Shown here one piece after another: positions 43,627-52,833 of a stretch of DNA of 64,000 bases. The stretch's first letter is position 1. Every line of letters begins with the position of its first letter. The notes beneath the pieces were generated by a model that did no database searches, had not been told where the DNA came from, and saw nothing but the letters and a program-made list of their open reading frames with translations. The stretch is from Ponticaulis sp. GTDB taxonomy: Bacteria; Pseudomonadota; Alphaproteobacteria; Caulobacterales; Hyphomonadaceae. Both the position numbers and the translations under genes were made by a program. The stretch spans positions 186,001-250,000 of the forward strand of contig NZLU01000025.1 in assembly GCA_002692725.1 (NCBI GenBank), given 5' to 3'.

Positions 43627-44543
43627 GAGGAGGAATCCGATGCAGCTGATAGTGTTTCGAGGGTGGCTTCGAGCCCTTCATTGTCAGGCGAGCAATAGTT
43701 GATGACGCGCTGAACTTTGAAACCGAGGCAATCTCCGGCGGTTGAACTGCGGGCGCAACGTTCGGCTGCGCGACAGGAAAAGCCCTCACCATCGCAGATA
43801 TTGAGGCCCGAAACGTCGAACAATTCTGCATAGACGCCACGCGCCTGCGCATTCAGTTGAGCGACGTTATCATCACCAACTTTCCGCGCCATGAGTGGAA
43901 TAGCGCGGTTTAGCGCGCAGGCCTGTTTAAGGGCTTCAGCCTGCATGAGTGGCTCTGTACGCGGATCGATCAGGATATCGTTCAGGCTTGGCATGGTTTC
44001 TTCAAACATGGCGAAGCTGGTTTCCGTTTCCTCAAGCGTGAGGTCGTCGTCCACCGTGGCAATTTCGAGAAAGTCGGTCGACATGGTGCGGTTCGCGAGA
44101 AACTTCCCTTCCGCGCGGGAGGCTTCGCACTCTGCAGGGGCAGGAGACATTTCAGAACAGATGTCTTCCATCAGCTCAGCATGGGCAATGCCTTCCGATA
44201 TGGCAGCCGCCTCCGCGCTGTCCGGGAAGGGTAAGTCAGCGAGGAGGCTTGCGGCGCCGATCGACGCTTTGAGGCTGCGCAACTTGTTCTCATCATTTTC
44301 GCCTGTCAGCACAGCATCCGGAATGTCAGTGAGCGTGACAAGACCCGGCGCAACGGTATCAATCGCGTTCAGATAAGCCGAATAGGAGCTGAGTGGATCA
44401 GCTTCGGCGCGTTCGGATTCAATCGATGCTGAGAGTGCGCTGAGCGTGGATTCGTTCTGGACACCCATCGGGGTGATTTCAGGGATGTTTTCACACGCAG
44501 CAATGATGAGCAGGCTTCCGGCAAGCAATGTGGAGAGTTTCAT
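43623..44543 (-). CDS. Lipoprotein of unknown family
   Basis: 306 residues. A signal peptide ends in the lipobox IIAAC (Cys17); the mature part is acidic and mostly helical, with several Cys toward the end (CDGEGFSCRAAERCARSSTAGDC) that may form disulfides. No known domain recognised. AGAGG lies eight bases before ATG 44543. It is 25 bases after the 659-residue gene and overlaps the amidase start by four bases, so it belongs to the same operon. Confidence 0.75.
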   Translation of the reverse strand: MKLSTLLAGSLLIIAACENIPEITPMGVQNESTLSALSASIESERAEADPLSSYSAYLNAIDTVAPGLVTLTDIPDAVLTGENDENKLRSLKASIGAASLLADLPFPDSAEAAAISEGIAHAELMEDICSEMSPAPAECEASRAEGKFLANRTMSTDFLEIATVDDDLTLEETETSFAMFEETMPSLNDILIDPRTEPLMQAEALKQACALNRAIPLMARKVGDDNVAQLNAQARGVYAELFDVSGLNICDGEGFSCRAAERCARSSTAGDCLGFKVQRVINYCSPDNEGLEATLETLSAASDSSS

Positions 44544-44568
44544 GAATCAAGCCTCTTTCGACAAATAA

Positions 44569-46548
44569 CTAGCCATTCTCCAGAACGGCAATCAGAGCGT
44601 CATCCTTCATATTCGCCACGGTTCCAGGACCGGACTGAATGACGTGAGCGATGTAGTATGTGTAAATCTCCAGCCAGTCGTCGGCGCCAATCACAAGATT
44701 TGGATCCTCCGATTGGGAGAGCCCATTCAGGCGGGAGATCAAGTGTTCGACCTCATCCAAATGTGCATCACGAACCGCCGGGTCTTTGATTGTGGACAGG
44801 GCACCGGAGGCAATGGAGGTCAACGAAACACGGATGGCCTCAGACAGGGTTTCCCCGAACAGAAGTTGCCCGGATTTCGTTGGTGCGGTCCTGAGTCCGT
44901 CGCGTGCGGACGCAAGCACCCGACTGATAACAGCCAGAGCGATACTGTTTTCGGCAGAGTCCTGATCGATTGAGAACAGACGCCCAGGATTTCGCAGTCC
45001 GGCGTCCATCGCGATGGCGATGATTTCGCGCCAGTCTTCGCCTGTTAAAAGACCGGTCGTGTCTTCGGCGATCGCCAGAGCAACTGTTTCGGCGATTGCG
45101 ACGATTTGTGGGTTGGCATCTTCAGAAATGAAGTGATGTGGCGAGCGCGCAACGTGTGACGCCATGATCTGCATCACATCGACGACCTGGTCCCGCGAAA
45201 ACACTGTTTCGAGAATGTGAGATTTATCGTCGACCAGACGGCGCGAAAACCCTTCCAGCAGATCTGAGATCAGATGCGCAGCCATATCAGAGCGAACAGC
45301 TCTGTGCGCTTCATCGCCGGCATGATCACTCAGTCGCGCCGCCGTATAGTTTGAAAGGACATCGAGACTTCGGCAGGCCAGCTGAACGGCGAGTTGCTTG
45401 TCGGAATAAAAGGGGGCAGGGGCGGATAGAAATGCATCCGCAAACAATGAAATGAGTTTGCGACCCTGGTCTGTTCCGGCATCAGTCTGACTTTTCTTCA
45501 GAAATAATTCGGGCCGCTTTCGAGCTACGCTCAACGCTGAAAACATAATGTGCAACGCGCCTTCATTCGAAAACACCTTCCGGATACGGAACCCATCACG
45601 CGTCCCTGATACGGTGGCGCCCAGCGTTTCGCGAACGATTTCACCCAGTACATCGCCAGATTTGAAACTGCCTTTCAGATACTCGTCAGAATTGGCTTCA
45701 AGCGCCGAGAGTGCGCCAAAGGCGACAGGTCCGCCAATCAGTTCGCGGAGTTTACGTTCTGCGAAAATGGCGCTGACGCCATTCTCCATCACCTCTTCCT
45801 GGACCGGACGTAACACACCTGAAATCAGTGGCTGCCATTTCTGTTCATCGGTGACGAGCGAAGGATTGTCGACCAGCGTTTTGATCGCGGCTTCGCCAAA
45901 GGCTTCTGATAACCCGGACAGAATGCCAAGAGATCTTGGGTCTTCGGCGTCATACGCTTCTGAAACATTGGGCAATAACGCCGCGAACAGGGATTCCAGA
46001 TTGCCTCCCACACCAAGCAGGCCCGGCTGAACGGCGACAACGTCCAGACCAACATCCACAAATTTTCGAAAGAACTTCGCCACAGGACTGGTTTCATTCG
46101 GATCGGCCCAGACCTTGTGGTGAAACACCATCAAACCCTGTTTGACGTCATGCGTCGTAATATCGGCATCGTGCTGGCGTCGGTTTTCCAGCACGAGATC
46201 CATCAGCGCATCTTCAAAAATTTCCGGATGCTCCGGATTGAGCTGAGGCAGACCATCTTTATAGATTGGCACCGTCGGTTGGCCGGGAGGGGTAAGGAAT
46301 ATGCCTTCGTAAAGTCCGTCCGGCTTATACTCGCCATTGGCTTCAATCTGGCGCACGACCCATTGGACGATGGCATGGGAATAGTGTTCCGGAGGTTCGT
46401 CGAGATCGACCTCGCGAATGGTCGGCACGTAAACCCGGATATCCTGTTCATCAAAAAGACGGCTGACATAAAGCTGATATCCAGCTTCTCCCATTCGAAG
46501 CGCGCCGGTGAGGACAGTTGCAAAGGTTTGGGGGCTGAACATCAACAT
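44569..46548 (-). CDS. Large protein of unknown family in the patatin operon
   Basis: 659 residues, no domain recognised. No signal peptide or clear membrane helix. The N-terminal 100 residues contain YVSRLFDEQDIRVYVPTIREVDLDEPPEH; residues about 160-650 are largely helical with recurring blocks (LISDLLEGFSRRLVDD, VDVMQIMASHVARSPHHF, IAIAMDAGLRNPGRLFSID), suggesting an alpha-helical repeat or scaffold. It is separated by six bases from the upstream membrane protein gene and by 25 from the downstream lipoprotein gene. Probably the cytoplasmic partner of the membrane protein (inference). Confidence 0.7.
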   Translation of the reverse strand: MLMFSPQTFATVLTGALRMGEAGYQLYVSRLFDEQDIRVYVPTIREVDLDEPPEHYSHAIVQWVVRQIEANGEYKPDGLYEGIFLTPPGQPTVPIYKDGLPQLNPEHPEIFEDALMDLVLENRRQHDADITTHDVKQGLMVFHHKVWADPNETSPVAKFFRKFVDVGLDVVAVQPGLLGVGGNLESLFAALLPNVSEAYDAEDPRSLGILSGLSEAFGEAAIKTLVDNPSLVTDEQKWQPLISGVLRPVQEEVMENGVSAIFAERKLRELIGGPVAFGALSALEANSDEYLKGSFKSGDVLGEIVRETLGATVSGTRDGFRIRKVFSNEGALHIMFSALSVARKRPELFLKKSQTDAGTDQGRKLISLFADAFLSAPAPFYSDKQLAVQLACRSLDVLSNYTAARLSDHAGDEAHRAVRSDMAAHLISDLLEGFSRRLVDDKSHILETVFSRDQVVDVMQIMASHVARSPHHFISEDANPQIVAIAETVALAIAEDTTGLLTGEDWREIIAIAMDAGLRNPGRLFSIDQDSAENSIALAVISRVLASARDGLRTAPTKSGQLLFGETLSEAIRVSLTSIASGALSTIKDPAVRDAHLDEVEHLISRLNGLSQSEDPNLVIGADDWLEIYTYYIAHVIQSGPGTVANMKDDALIAVLENG

Positions 46549-46554
46549 CTGGTC

Positions 46555-47943
46555 TTAGGCCCTCGTCCATTTGCCGCGGACGCCGCGTACATTTCGTAAT
46601 CGCCCCGATGCTGCAGGCGGGCTGTAGTCATCTGCCTGGCCGGGAATAACCTTCGCTTCGGACGGGATTTCCTCATCCGGTGTTGGGGGAGGCGGAGGCG
46701 CATCCATTGTCCTTTTGGGTACGCCTGCGCTGAGTGCCTGGTCGCTCGGAGCGCCCAGCTTCTGGCCGATGAGTGTCGTGGAAGACAAAGGAGTGCGCGG
46801 AACGCCTGATGCGATAATGAACGCGTCTGTCAGCTCTTCCAGCTCGGGTTCCTCATCTCTTGGACCAGCTTTTTTGCCCATGGTGGCCGCCTTGCGGACG
46901 GGCTCACCAGACGTGTTGGCCGCGGCGACACGGGACGCTGCAGCGCGACCAACCAGTGAGGCCGTCTTGCTGAACAGATCAAACCAGAATGGTGCACCGA
47001 GTGCGAGCAAACCGGCGCTGGCTATGAGCGAGAGAAGCCAGACAAAACCTTCAATGGGTTTACTCAGAAGCCGCATATAAACGGGCATCTGTCCGCCTTC
47101 GCAGTGTTTTGGTGGGCGCACCAGATCCGAAGGATTGCAAAAGGGGAAGTACTCACGGCCAACCGGCAGGCGGAGTTCAGCATTCAGCGCTTTGACATAA
47201 TCGCTGATTTCGACCGCTGTCATCGGCGTATCGGCAATGCTTAGCCCATCAGCAGAGGCGTCGGCCATGATGCCACGCGTGTCATCGGCGATCTGTTCGA
47301 CCCGCTGTTTCAACAATTCCGGATCATCAGCGCCAATCAGCGCGAGCGTATTGTTCAGCGTTCGCTCATTCGTCGAAAGATGCACATAAACATCGATCAG
47401 ATTGACGTTGGCCGCCAGAACGAAAACGAAAGCCGCAATTCCAGAAATCACCTTGGCGCGCTGTCGGAAATAGGCAGACTGCGCGACCCCAATACGGTCG
47501 AATTCGTATTTCGAGCGGGCCAGAACATCGCGAATATAGCTGCGCGGTTGTTCCGCCAGCGCTTTGCCGAATTCGGTTTGTGAAAGCTGCTCGGCAAATT
47601 GTCGAGACGTCAGTCGCTCGAACTGGCGCTGGAAAAGGTTGATGTTCCAGTTCGAGATCCACCACCAGCGACCTTGGCCGCCATAGGAGGGGCTTTTGGT
47701 CATGTCTTTGGCGAAGCGTGCGGCTTCGTCAGAGCCGCCATTGGCTTTCTGCAGTTCCGTCCGCGTCAGCCCTTCATCCTTGATGCCAACAATGACCGAG
47801 TCGTGCAGCGCGCGCAGCATTTCCTGAAGACCGGATTTTCGTAAGGAAAGAAGCTTGTGCAACCCTTCAACTGAGATTGTCACAACGGTCGAAAGCACCG
47901 TCATCAATCCAGCAAAAGCCAGAAGAGCCAGCAGCCAGTTCAT
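46555..47943 (-). CDS. Three-helix membrane protein of unknown family
   Basis: 462 residues. Membrane segments lie at about 2-24, 165-188 and 299-320. A cytoplasmic part (25-160) contains GGQGRWWWISNWNINLFQRQFERL; a periplasmic part (about 190-298) has three cysteines; the C-terminal 130 residues are disordered, Pro-rich (PPPPPTPDEE) and basic at the end. No family recognised. GGGTGGG precedes ATG 47943. It lies in one operon with patatin upstream and the 659-residue protein downstream. Confidence 0.75.
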   Translation of the reverse strand: MNWLLALLAFAGLMTVLSTVVTISVEGLHKLLSLRKSGLQEMLRALHDSVIVGIKDEGLTRTELQKANGGSDEAARFAKDMTKSPSYGGQGRWWWISNWNINLFQRQFERLTSRQFAEQLSQTEFGKALAEQPRSYIRDVLARSKYEFDRIGVAQSAYFRQRAKVISGIAAFVFVLAANVNLIDVYVHLSTNERTLNNTLALIGADDPELLKQRVEQIADDTRGIMADASADGLSIADTPMTAVEISDYVKALNAELRLPVGREYFPFCNPSDLVRPPKHCEGGQMPVYMRLLSKPIEGFVWLLSLIASAGLLALGAPFWFDLFSKTASLVGRAAASRVAAANTSGEPVRKAATMGKKAGPRDEEPELEELTDAFIIASGVPRTPLSSTTLIGQKLGAPSDQALSAGVPKRTMDAPPPPPTPDEEIPSEAKVIPGQADDYSPPAASGRLRNVRGVRGKWTRA

Positions 47944-48031
47944 GCTTTCCCACCCTTTATTATTCTCCCGACAGGAGAGTGGCAGAAGGGTGTCATCAAG
48001 ACAAGCCTCAACAGGTTCAATCCCCCGGCGA

Positions 48032-49300
48032 TCACTTCAACTGCTCCATCAGGTTGAGGAAATCCGTGTTGAAGTCTTCCGGAAAATGCGCCAGGTCGAC
48101 CTCTTCGCCAGCTTTCAGCCCGACATTGTAGCAATTGTTGATGTTGGTGCGTGCGCCATTGTCCATCTGCATGACGCGCTTAAAGGCGAGGTCGCGGGCC
48201 CGGTCGGTGAATTTGTCATCATACATGTTCAGCGCATCCAGAAATCGCTCTCGGTCGATATGCGCATCATATCGCTGATAGCTGATCAGAGGGGCCTCGC
48301 TGGCAAGCTCAGTATTCAGATTGCTGACTTCGCTGTTAATCGTCCAGGGCTTGGCTGGATGGCTGATGGCCTGCAAAAGAAGCAAATCGTTCCGAACGGT
48401 GTCGTTGATGATACCTTTCAGACTGTCGAGGGCCTGTAGTGCCGGGATTTTGCCCATAAAGCTTTTGAGGTTCTTTCGCTCCCGATACCATCCGGTTCCG
48501 ACATTGATCACAAGGAGATTGTCGGCGCCACGGGCCCAATTCAGACCATAGCTCGGCAGGGTGGCGGTCAGAATAGACTGAACCGCGGGATTGTTATGGC
48601 CGCTAATCGCGCCGTCGACGAACAATCCCTCTTCATAATCGCCTTTTTTGCCATCACTGATCGTGATTTTTACCGGCTCGAAATAAGTGGGTGCGGCTGC
48701 GCTCGCCCGCACGAGCATTGCGACCTCATAATCCTTATTGGCGAGCCAGCTTCCGCCACTCTCCCAGAATTTGGCGCGGGGATTATTCGTCAGAACCCAG
48801 GCGCTGTCTGTGTCGATCCGTTTTGCACAGATCATCAGGCCCGTTTTCAGGTCGGGGCTGTCGAGCGTCATGTCACTCAGTTCGGAGTGAAGCACCTCCG
48901 ACAGGACCTCAGCGCTCCGGCGAAATTTTAAAATGCCCTTCACTTGCGAAGAGGGAAACAGAGCAGGCCCAAGATCCTCATAAAGGCGTTTCACCTTCTC
49001 GACTTTCCAACCCATGGCGAGGGCTGTCGCGATGATCGACCCGGTCGATGTGCCGGCGATCAGATCGAAATACTGAGCGAGATTGAAGTTTTCGGGATCG
49101 GGGCTGCTGCGAGCCAGGACCTCTTCGATCCGGGTCAGAATGCCCAGCGTGATCAGCCCGCGTATGCCACCGCCATCCAAAGCGAGTATCCGCTTCCGGC
49201 CGGTACCGTAAAGATGGAGATCGCGGGCAAAGTGGGGATGATCTGGCTGGTCAAGAACGGGTCTGTAAGTGCCAGACGCGTTGTCGGTCCCATCCGTCAT
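48032..49300 (-). CDS. Patatin-like phospholipase
   Basis: 422 residues from ATG 49300, which has AGGGGGG in front; a longer frame upstream is less likely. The oxyanion loop is LDGGGIRGL (42-50), the nucleophile Ser85 in AGTSTGS, and the catalytic Asp229 in FVDGAISGHNNP. The dyad is intact, so it should hydrolyse phospholipids or other lipids. No signal peptide. It is first in the operon patatin, membrane protein, 659-residue protein, lipoprotein, amidase, and divergent from the TrkA-N/RyR gene. Patatins serve as effectors in several phage-defence systems, but no cyclase or NLR partner was seen here. Confidence 0.9.
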   Translation of the reverse strand: MTDGTDNASGTYRPVLDQPDHPHFARDLHLYGTGRKRILALDGGGIRGLITLGILTRIEEVLARSSPDPENFNLAQYFDLIAGTSTGSIIATALAMGWKVEKVKRLYEDLGPALFPSSQVKGILKFRRSAEVLSEVLHSELSDMTLDSPDLKTGLMICAKRIDTDSAWVLTNNPRAKFWESGGSWLANKDYEVAMLVRASAAAPTYFEPVKITISDGKKGDYEEGLFVDGAISGHNNPAVQSILTATLPSYGLNWARGADNLLVINVGTGWYRERKNLKSFMGKIPALQALDSLKGIINDTVRNDLLLLQAISHPAKPWTINSEVSNLNTELASEAPLISYQRYDAHIDRERFLDALNMYDDKFTDRARDLAFKRVMQMDNGARTNINNCYNVGLKAGEEVDLAHFPEDFNTDFLNLMEQLK

Positions 49301-49477
49301 TCTGTCCCCCCTGTGTTTGATCACCTGAGGAAGATACCCCAGCCTTTCGTGTCCGGGAAGTGGCTCTGGGCAGGAGGATGTGTTTGGCAGTTCAACTCTG
49401 GTCAAAAGCGTGCTGCGATGGCAGGGTTAATGCGGGTGAGCAGGCCGCTTGGCTGACGTCATGAAGGGGGACACAAT

Positions 49478-51322
49478 ATGGTTGCTTTTGCGGCGTTGTT
49501 TCAGCGGCAATGGTTCAATGTTCTGCTTGGCATCTTCGCGCTGGCCGCGATTGTGCTGGGCGCCTTTGGGTGGGCCGAAGTCTACGAAATACATGTGGCC
49601 GATGAGAAGCTGCAATCTCCTCCTCCCGGCGAGGAGCTGGCTTGGAAAATTTCCTACATTGCAGCAAACACGCTACGCGCATTCCTGTTCGCCGATATGT
49701 ATGCGAGCCCGTGGGATGTGGAGTTCAACTGGCCGGTGACGTTTGCAGGATGGCTTGGGTCTTTTGTCTTTGCCAGCGCCCTGATCAAAGGTGCCATTCG
49801 CGTTTTTTCAAAGCCGTTGGCGCGCATGAATGCAGTCCAGCGATCGGGCCATGTGGTGGTGATCGGGACAAGAGAGATTGCGGTCCAGGCCTGCGTTTCT
49901 CTGGTCGATAAAGGTTGGAAAGTCACTTATCACGGAGATACAGGCGGGGAGGCGCTGGAGGGAGCTCTGGTCGTGCCTCGCCCGGTTGATGCAGATGATG
50001 CCTTCCTGGCAAAAAGTGTCCGCCGGGCCAATCGCGTCATCATCGCTGAGGACTCCGACTCACTGACTTCAGAGCTTGCTGTTAAAATGGCGAAGACCGC
50101 GCCAGATTCGATTGTGTTTGCGCTGCTCGAAAATCCCTGGGTGGCGACCAATCTTCGTCAGGCCAATCTGCATGGTCTCGATTTGGATGGCAAAGAAGAT
50201 CATCTCATTGCCGTGTCTGAAACCCGGGCCCTGGCGCGCGCCGCGTTGATCCCGTCACCGCCATTCATGTATGCAGAACAATATTCACAGAGACGAATTC
50301 ATATCCTGATCTATGGGTTCAATTCTCTGGCCATGGCACTGTTTGAAGAGACGCTCTATTCGAACATTGTGCCCGGCATAAACGACTCGACTGTCTCACC
50401 GAGGCTGGATCATCCTCGTTTCACATTTCTCACGCCTAATGCTTATGCGGCAAAGGCTGAATTTGACGCGAGACACCCGGATTTTGAAAAAGAGAGCCGC
50501 CGGTCCAACAATGGATCGATCGCCGTCGAGTTCATTGAGTGTCCGCTCGATTGTCTGACCGCTGAAGCGGTCGCAAACCTGAAGCCGCTTCTGGCCGCGA
50601 ACCCGCTGACGCTTGCCTATGTGACGTCGTCAGACCGGGACGAGCCGCTGGCTGGCGCGTTTGCGCTTCAGACCGGCGCAAAACGCCATGATTTGTTCAA
50701 GTGTCCCATCCTTGCTCAGTCCAGAAATGGCAATGGCGCCCTACGCGCGGTTGGAACCGAACTCGACCCACTCGGTGTTTATTCCTTCGGTCAGTGGGAT
50801 GATGTGATCATGGCTCTGGGCGTGCTCGATAAAGAGCCTGATGCGCTGGCAAAAGCTTATCATGAGAATTACCGCCGAGAAGTGCTGAACCGGCATGGCT
50901 CTGACGAGCGATGGGAGGTGTTGCCGGAAGTCTTCCGCATGGCGAACCGGAATGCGGTGCTACACTTGCCTGCTAAGCTTGCCTCGATGGGACTTGATAT
51001 CAACCCCTATCTCGAGCGACCGGATGCCTTGTCGCCCAGCACGGCGCCTGAAATTCATCCCGATGTCGTATTGGTGGCGTCGGAAGAGGAAGCTGCAAAG
51101 CTCTCGGAGCTCGAGCATGAACGCTGGATGGTCGAACGTTGGGTGACAGGGTGGAGATATGGTCCGCGGGATAATGTTCGTCGCCATCACCCCAATCTGG
51201 TTCCGTTTCAGCAATTGGATGAACAGACACAACGTATGGACCGCGTTTTTGTCGACTGGCTGTCTCGCTGGATCGATAAGGACAAAGATGTCGGGCTCAG
51301 ACGAGGCGGAAAGTCGAGATAG
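49478..51322 (+). CDS. Membrane protein with two TrkA-N-like Rossmann domains and a C-terminal RyR domain
   Basis: 614 residues: membrane helices at about 13-32 and 86-106, a Rossmann/TrkA-N domain from 124 (GHVVVIGTREIAVQACVSL), a second Rossmann-like part (RRIHILIYGFNSLAMALFEE, near 265), then a ryanodine-receptor (RyR) type domain at about 547-600 (HERWMVERWVTGWRYGP, HHPNLVPFQQLDEQTQRMDR). It looks like a two-TM channel or sensor gated by a nucleotide-type ligand; the pore is not proven. AAGGGGGA precedes ATG 49478. It is divergent from the patatin operon, 177 bases apart, suggesting shared control. Confidence 0.8.
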   Translation: MVAFAALFQRQWFNVLLGIFALAAIVLGAFGWAEVYEIHVADEKLQSPPPGEELAWKISYIAANTLRAFLFADMYASPWDVEFNWPVTFAGWLGSFVFASALIKGAIRVFSKPLARMNAVQRSGHVVVIGTREIAVQACVSLVDKGWKVTYHGDTGGEALEGALVVPRPVDADDAFLAKSVRRANRVIIAEDSDSLTSELAVKMAKTAPDSIVFALLENPWVATNLRQANLHGLDLDGKEDHLIAVSETRALARAALIPSPPFMYAEQYSQRRIHILIYGFNSLAMALFEETLYSNIVPGINDSTVSPRLDHPRFTFLTPNAYAAKAEFDARHPDFEKESRRSNNGSIAVEFIECPLDCLTAEAVANLKPLLAANPLTLAYVTSSDRDEPLAGAFALQTGAKRHDLFKCPILAQSRNGNGALRAVGTELDPLGVYSFGQWDDVIMALGVLDKEPDALAKAYHENYRREVLNRHGSDERWEVLPEVFRMANRNAVLHLPAKLASMGLDINPYLERPDALSPSTAPEIHPDVVLVASEEEAAKLSELEHERWMVERWVTGWRYGPRDNVRRHHPNLVPFQQLDEQTQRMDRVFVDWLSRWIDKDKDVGLRRGGKSR

Positions 51323-51442
51323 AGGGGCGGAGCCGCTGGAAATTGCAACAAAAACCAGATATTGGCGCCATTTCCGAATCCAATGCTGGAAACAATCAGA
51401 ATCCAAGGCTAGCGTCCGCCTTTGACTTTAAAGGAGTAGGTG

Positions 51443-52717
51443 ATGGAATGGGGCTGGGACAATGCGCGGGCTATACTTGGCCTTGCCCTGATCGTCGGTA
51501 TTGCCTGGGGATTGTCTGAAAACAGGAAAGCCTTTCCCTGGAAGCTTGTTCTGGGTGCTGTCGGCCTTCAATTTGTCTTCGCGCTTCTTCTGTTTGCCGT
51601 TCCGCCCGTTCGCGACACGCTGTTCAAAGCCAATGTCATTGTTGACGCCCTCGAAAACGCAACGCGTTACGGCACGGGCTTTGTCTTTGGATATATCGGC
51701 GACAATACGACCTTCCCGGTGGAACAGGCGAATGCAAATCCAGCGTTTTTCTTTCAGATACTGCCGATTGTGATCGTCGTGGCTGCGCTGTCGGCTATGC
51801 TATGGCACTGGCGCATACTGCGTTACATCACCAAGGGATTTGCCTTCATTTTCGCTAAAACCATGGGATTGGGGGGCGCAACCTCTCTGGCCGTCTCAGC
51901 CAATATCTTCATGGGCATGACTGAAGCACCCGTCCTGGTGAAACCCTACATTAAGGGCATGACGCGGGCTGAGGTGTTCGTGCTGATGACGACCGGATTT
52001 GCCACGATCGCCGGCTCGGTTCTGATCATCTACACGACTTTTTTGCAGCCGGTCATGGCTAATCCTCTTGCGCAATTGCTGACCGCGTCGATTGTTGCCG
52101 CGCCCGCTGCGGTGGCTCTGGCGCTGACCATGGTGCCGGAGACGACCAATATCCATGATCGCGCCCATGAGCCGGATTTCGAGTATGAATCCACCATGGA
52201 TGCGTTCTCATCTGGCGCAAGCACAGGCCTTCAGATTGTTCTCAACATTGCGACCATGCTGATTGCCGCGCTGGCTCTGCTCTTCATGGTCAACGCCATG
52301 CTGGCCTGGTTACCCGATGTGAATGGCGCCGCTCTGTCCATTCAGCGCATTCTGGGCTGGATCTTCATGCCTCTGATGTACATGGTGGGCGTGCCAATCG
52401 AAGAGGCAGCTAAAGCGGGTTCGCTCATGGGCATCAAAACGGTTCTGACGGAGTTTGTTGCCTTTCTCGATCTTGCGAACACACCTCCTGAAGAACTCTC
52501 AGACCGCTCCCGGATTATCGTGGCTCATGCGATTTGCGGCTTTGCGAATTTCGGATCGATCGGCATTCTGATTGGAGGTCTGACCATAATCGAGCCTCAG
52601 CGTCGTGATCTCTTCCTGTCGCTTTCCTGGAAAACCCTGATCGCGGGAACACTGGCAACTTGCATGTCTGCGTGTATCGCCGGTGCCCTGCCGGCAAGCC
52701 TGTTTCTGGGTGGCTGA
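51443..52717 (+). CDS. Concentrative nucleoside transporter (CNT/NupC family)
   Basis: 424 residues from ATG 51443 (AAGGAG six bases before). Family marks include ENRKAFPWKLV at the start, GYIGDNTTF, the core segment SANIFMGMTEAPVLVKPYIKGMTRAEVFVLMTTGFATIAGSV (given in parts: NIFMGMTEAP and TTGFATIAGS), and FANFGSIGILIGGL near the end. It imports nucleosides with protons or sodium. The TonB-dependent receptor that follows could supply the outer-membrane step (inference). Confidence 0.94.
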   Translation: MEWGWDNARAILGLALIVGIAWGLSENRKAFPWKLVLGAVGLQFVFALLLFAVPPVRDTLFKANVIVDALENATRYGTGFVFGYIGDNTTFPVEQANANPAFFFQILPIVIVVAALSAMLWHWRILRYITKGFAFIFAKTMGLGGATSLAVSANIFMGMTEAPVLVKPYIKGMTRAEVFVLMTTGFATIAGSVLIIYTTFLQPVMANPLAQLLTASIVAAPAAVALALTMVPETTNIHDRAHEPDFEYESTMDAFSSGASTGLQIVLNIATMLIAALALLFMVNAMLAWLPDVNGAALSIQRILGWIFMPLMYMVGVPIEEAAKAGSLMGIKTVLTEFVAFLDLANTPPEELSDRSRIIVAHAICGFANFGSIGILIGGLTIIEPQRRDLFLSLSWKTLIAGTLATCMSACIAGALPASLFLGG

Positions 52718-52833
52718 TCCGTCACACTCGATCACGACTTCGATAGAGTTGACTCTCCTAACTTGATTGTTTGCCTCCGAAACACCTAGTTACGGATAAA
52801 GACCAGTATGGACTGGCGACCGGGAGAAACAGC

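Noticed and set aside
48032-49300. CBASS or NLR-type phage defence with patatin effector
   Set aside because: No cGAS/DncV-like cyclase, no STAND ATPase and no HORMA/TRIP13 gene lie nearby, so a known class cannot be claimed.
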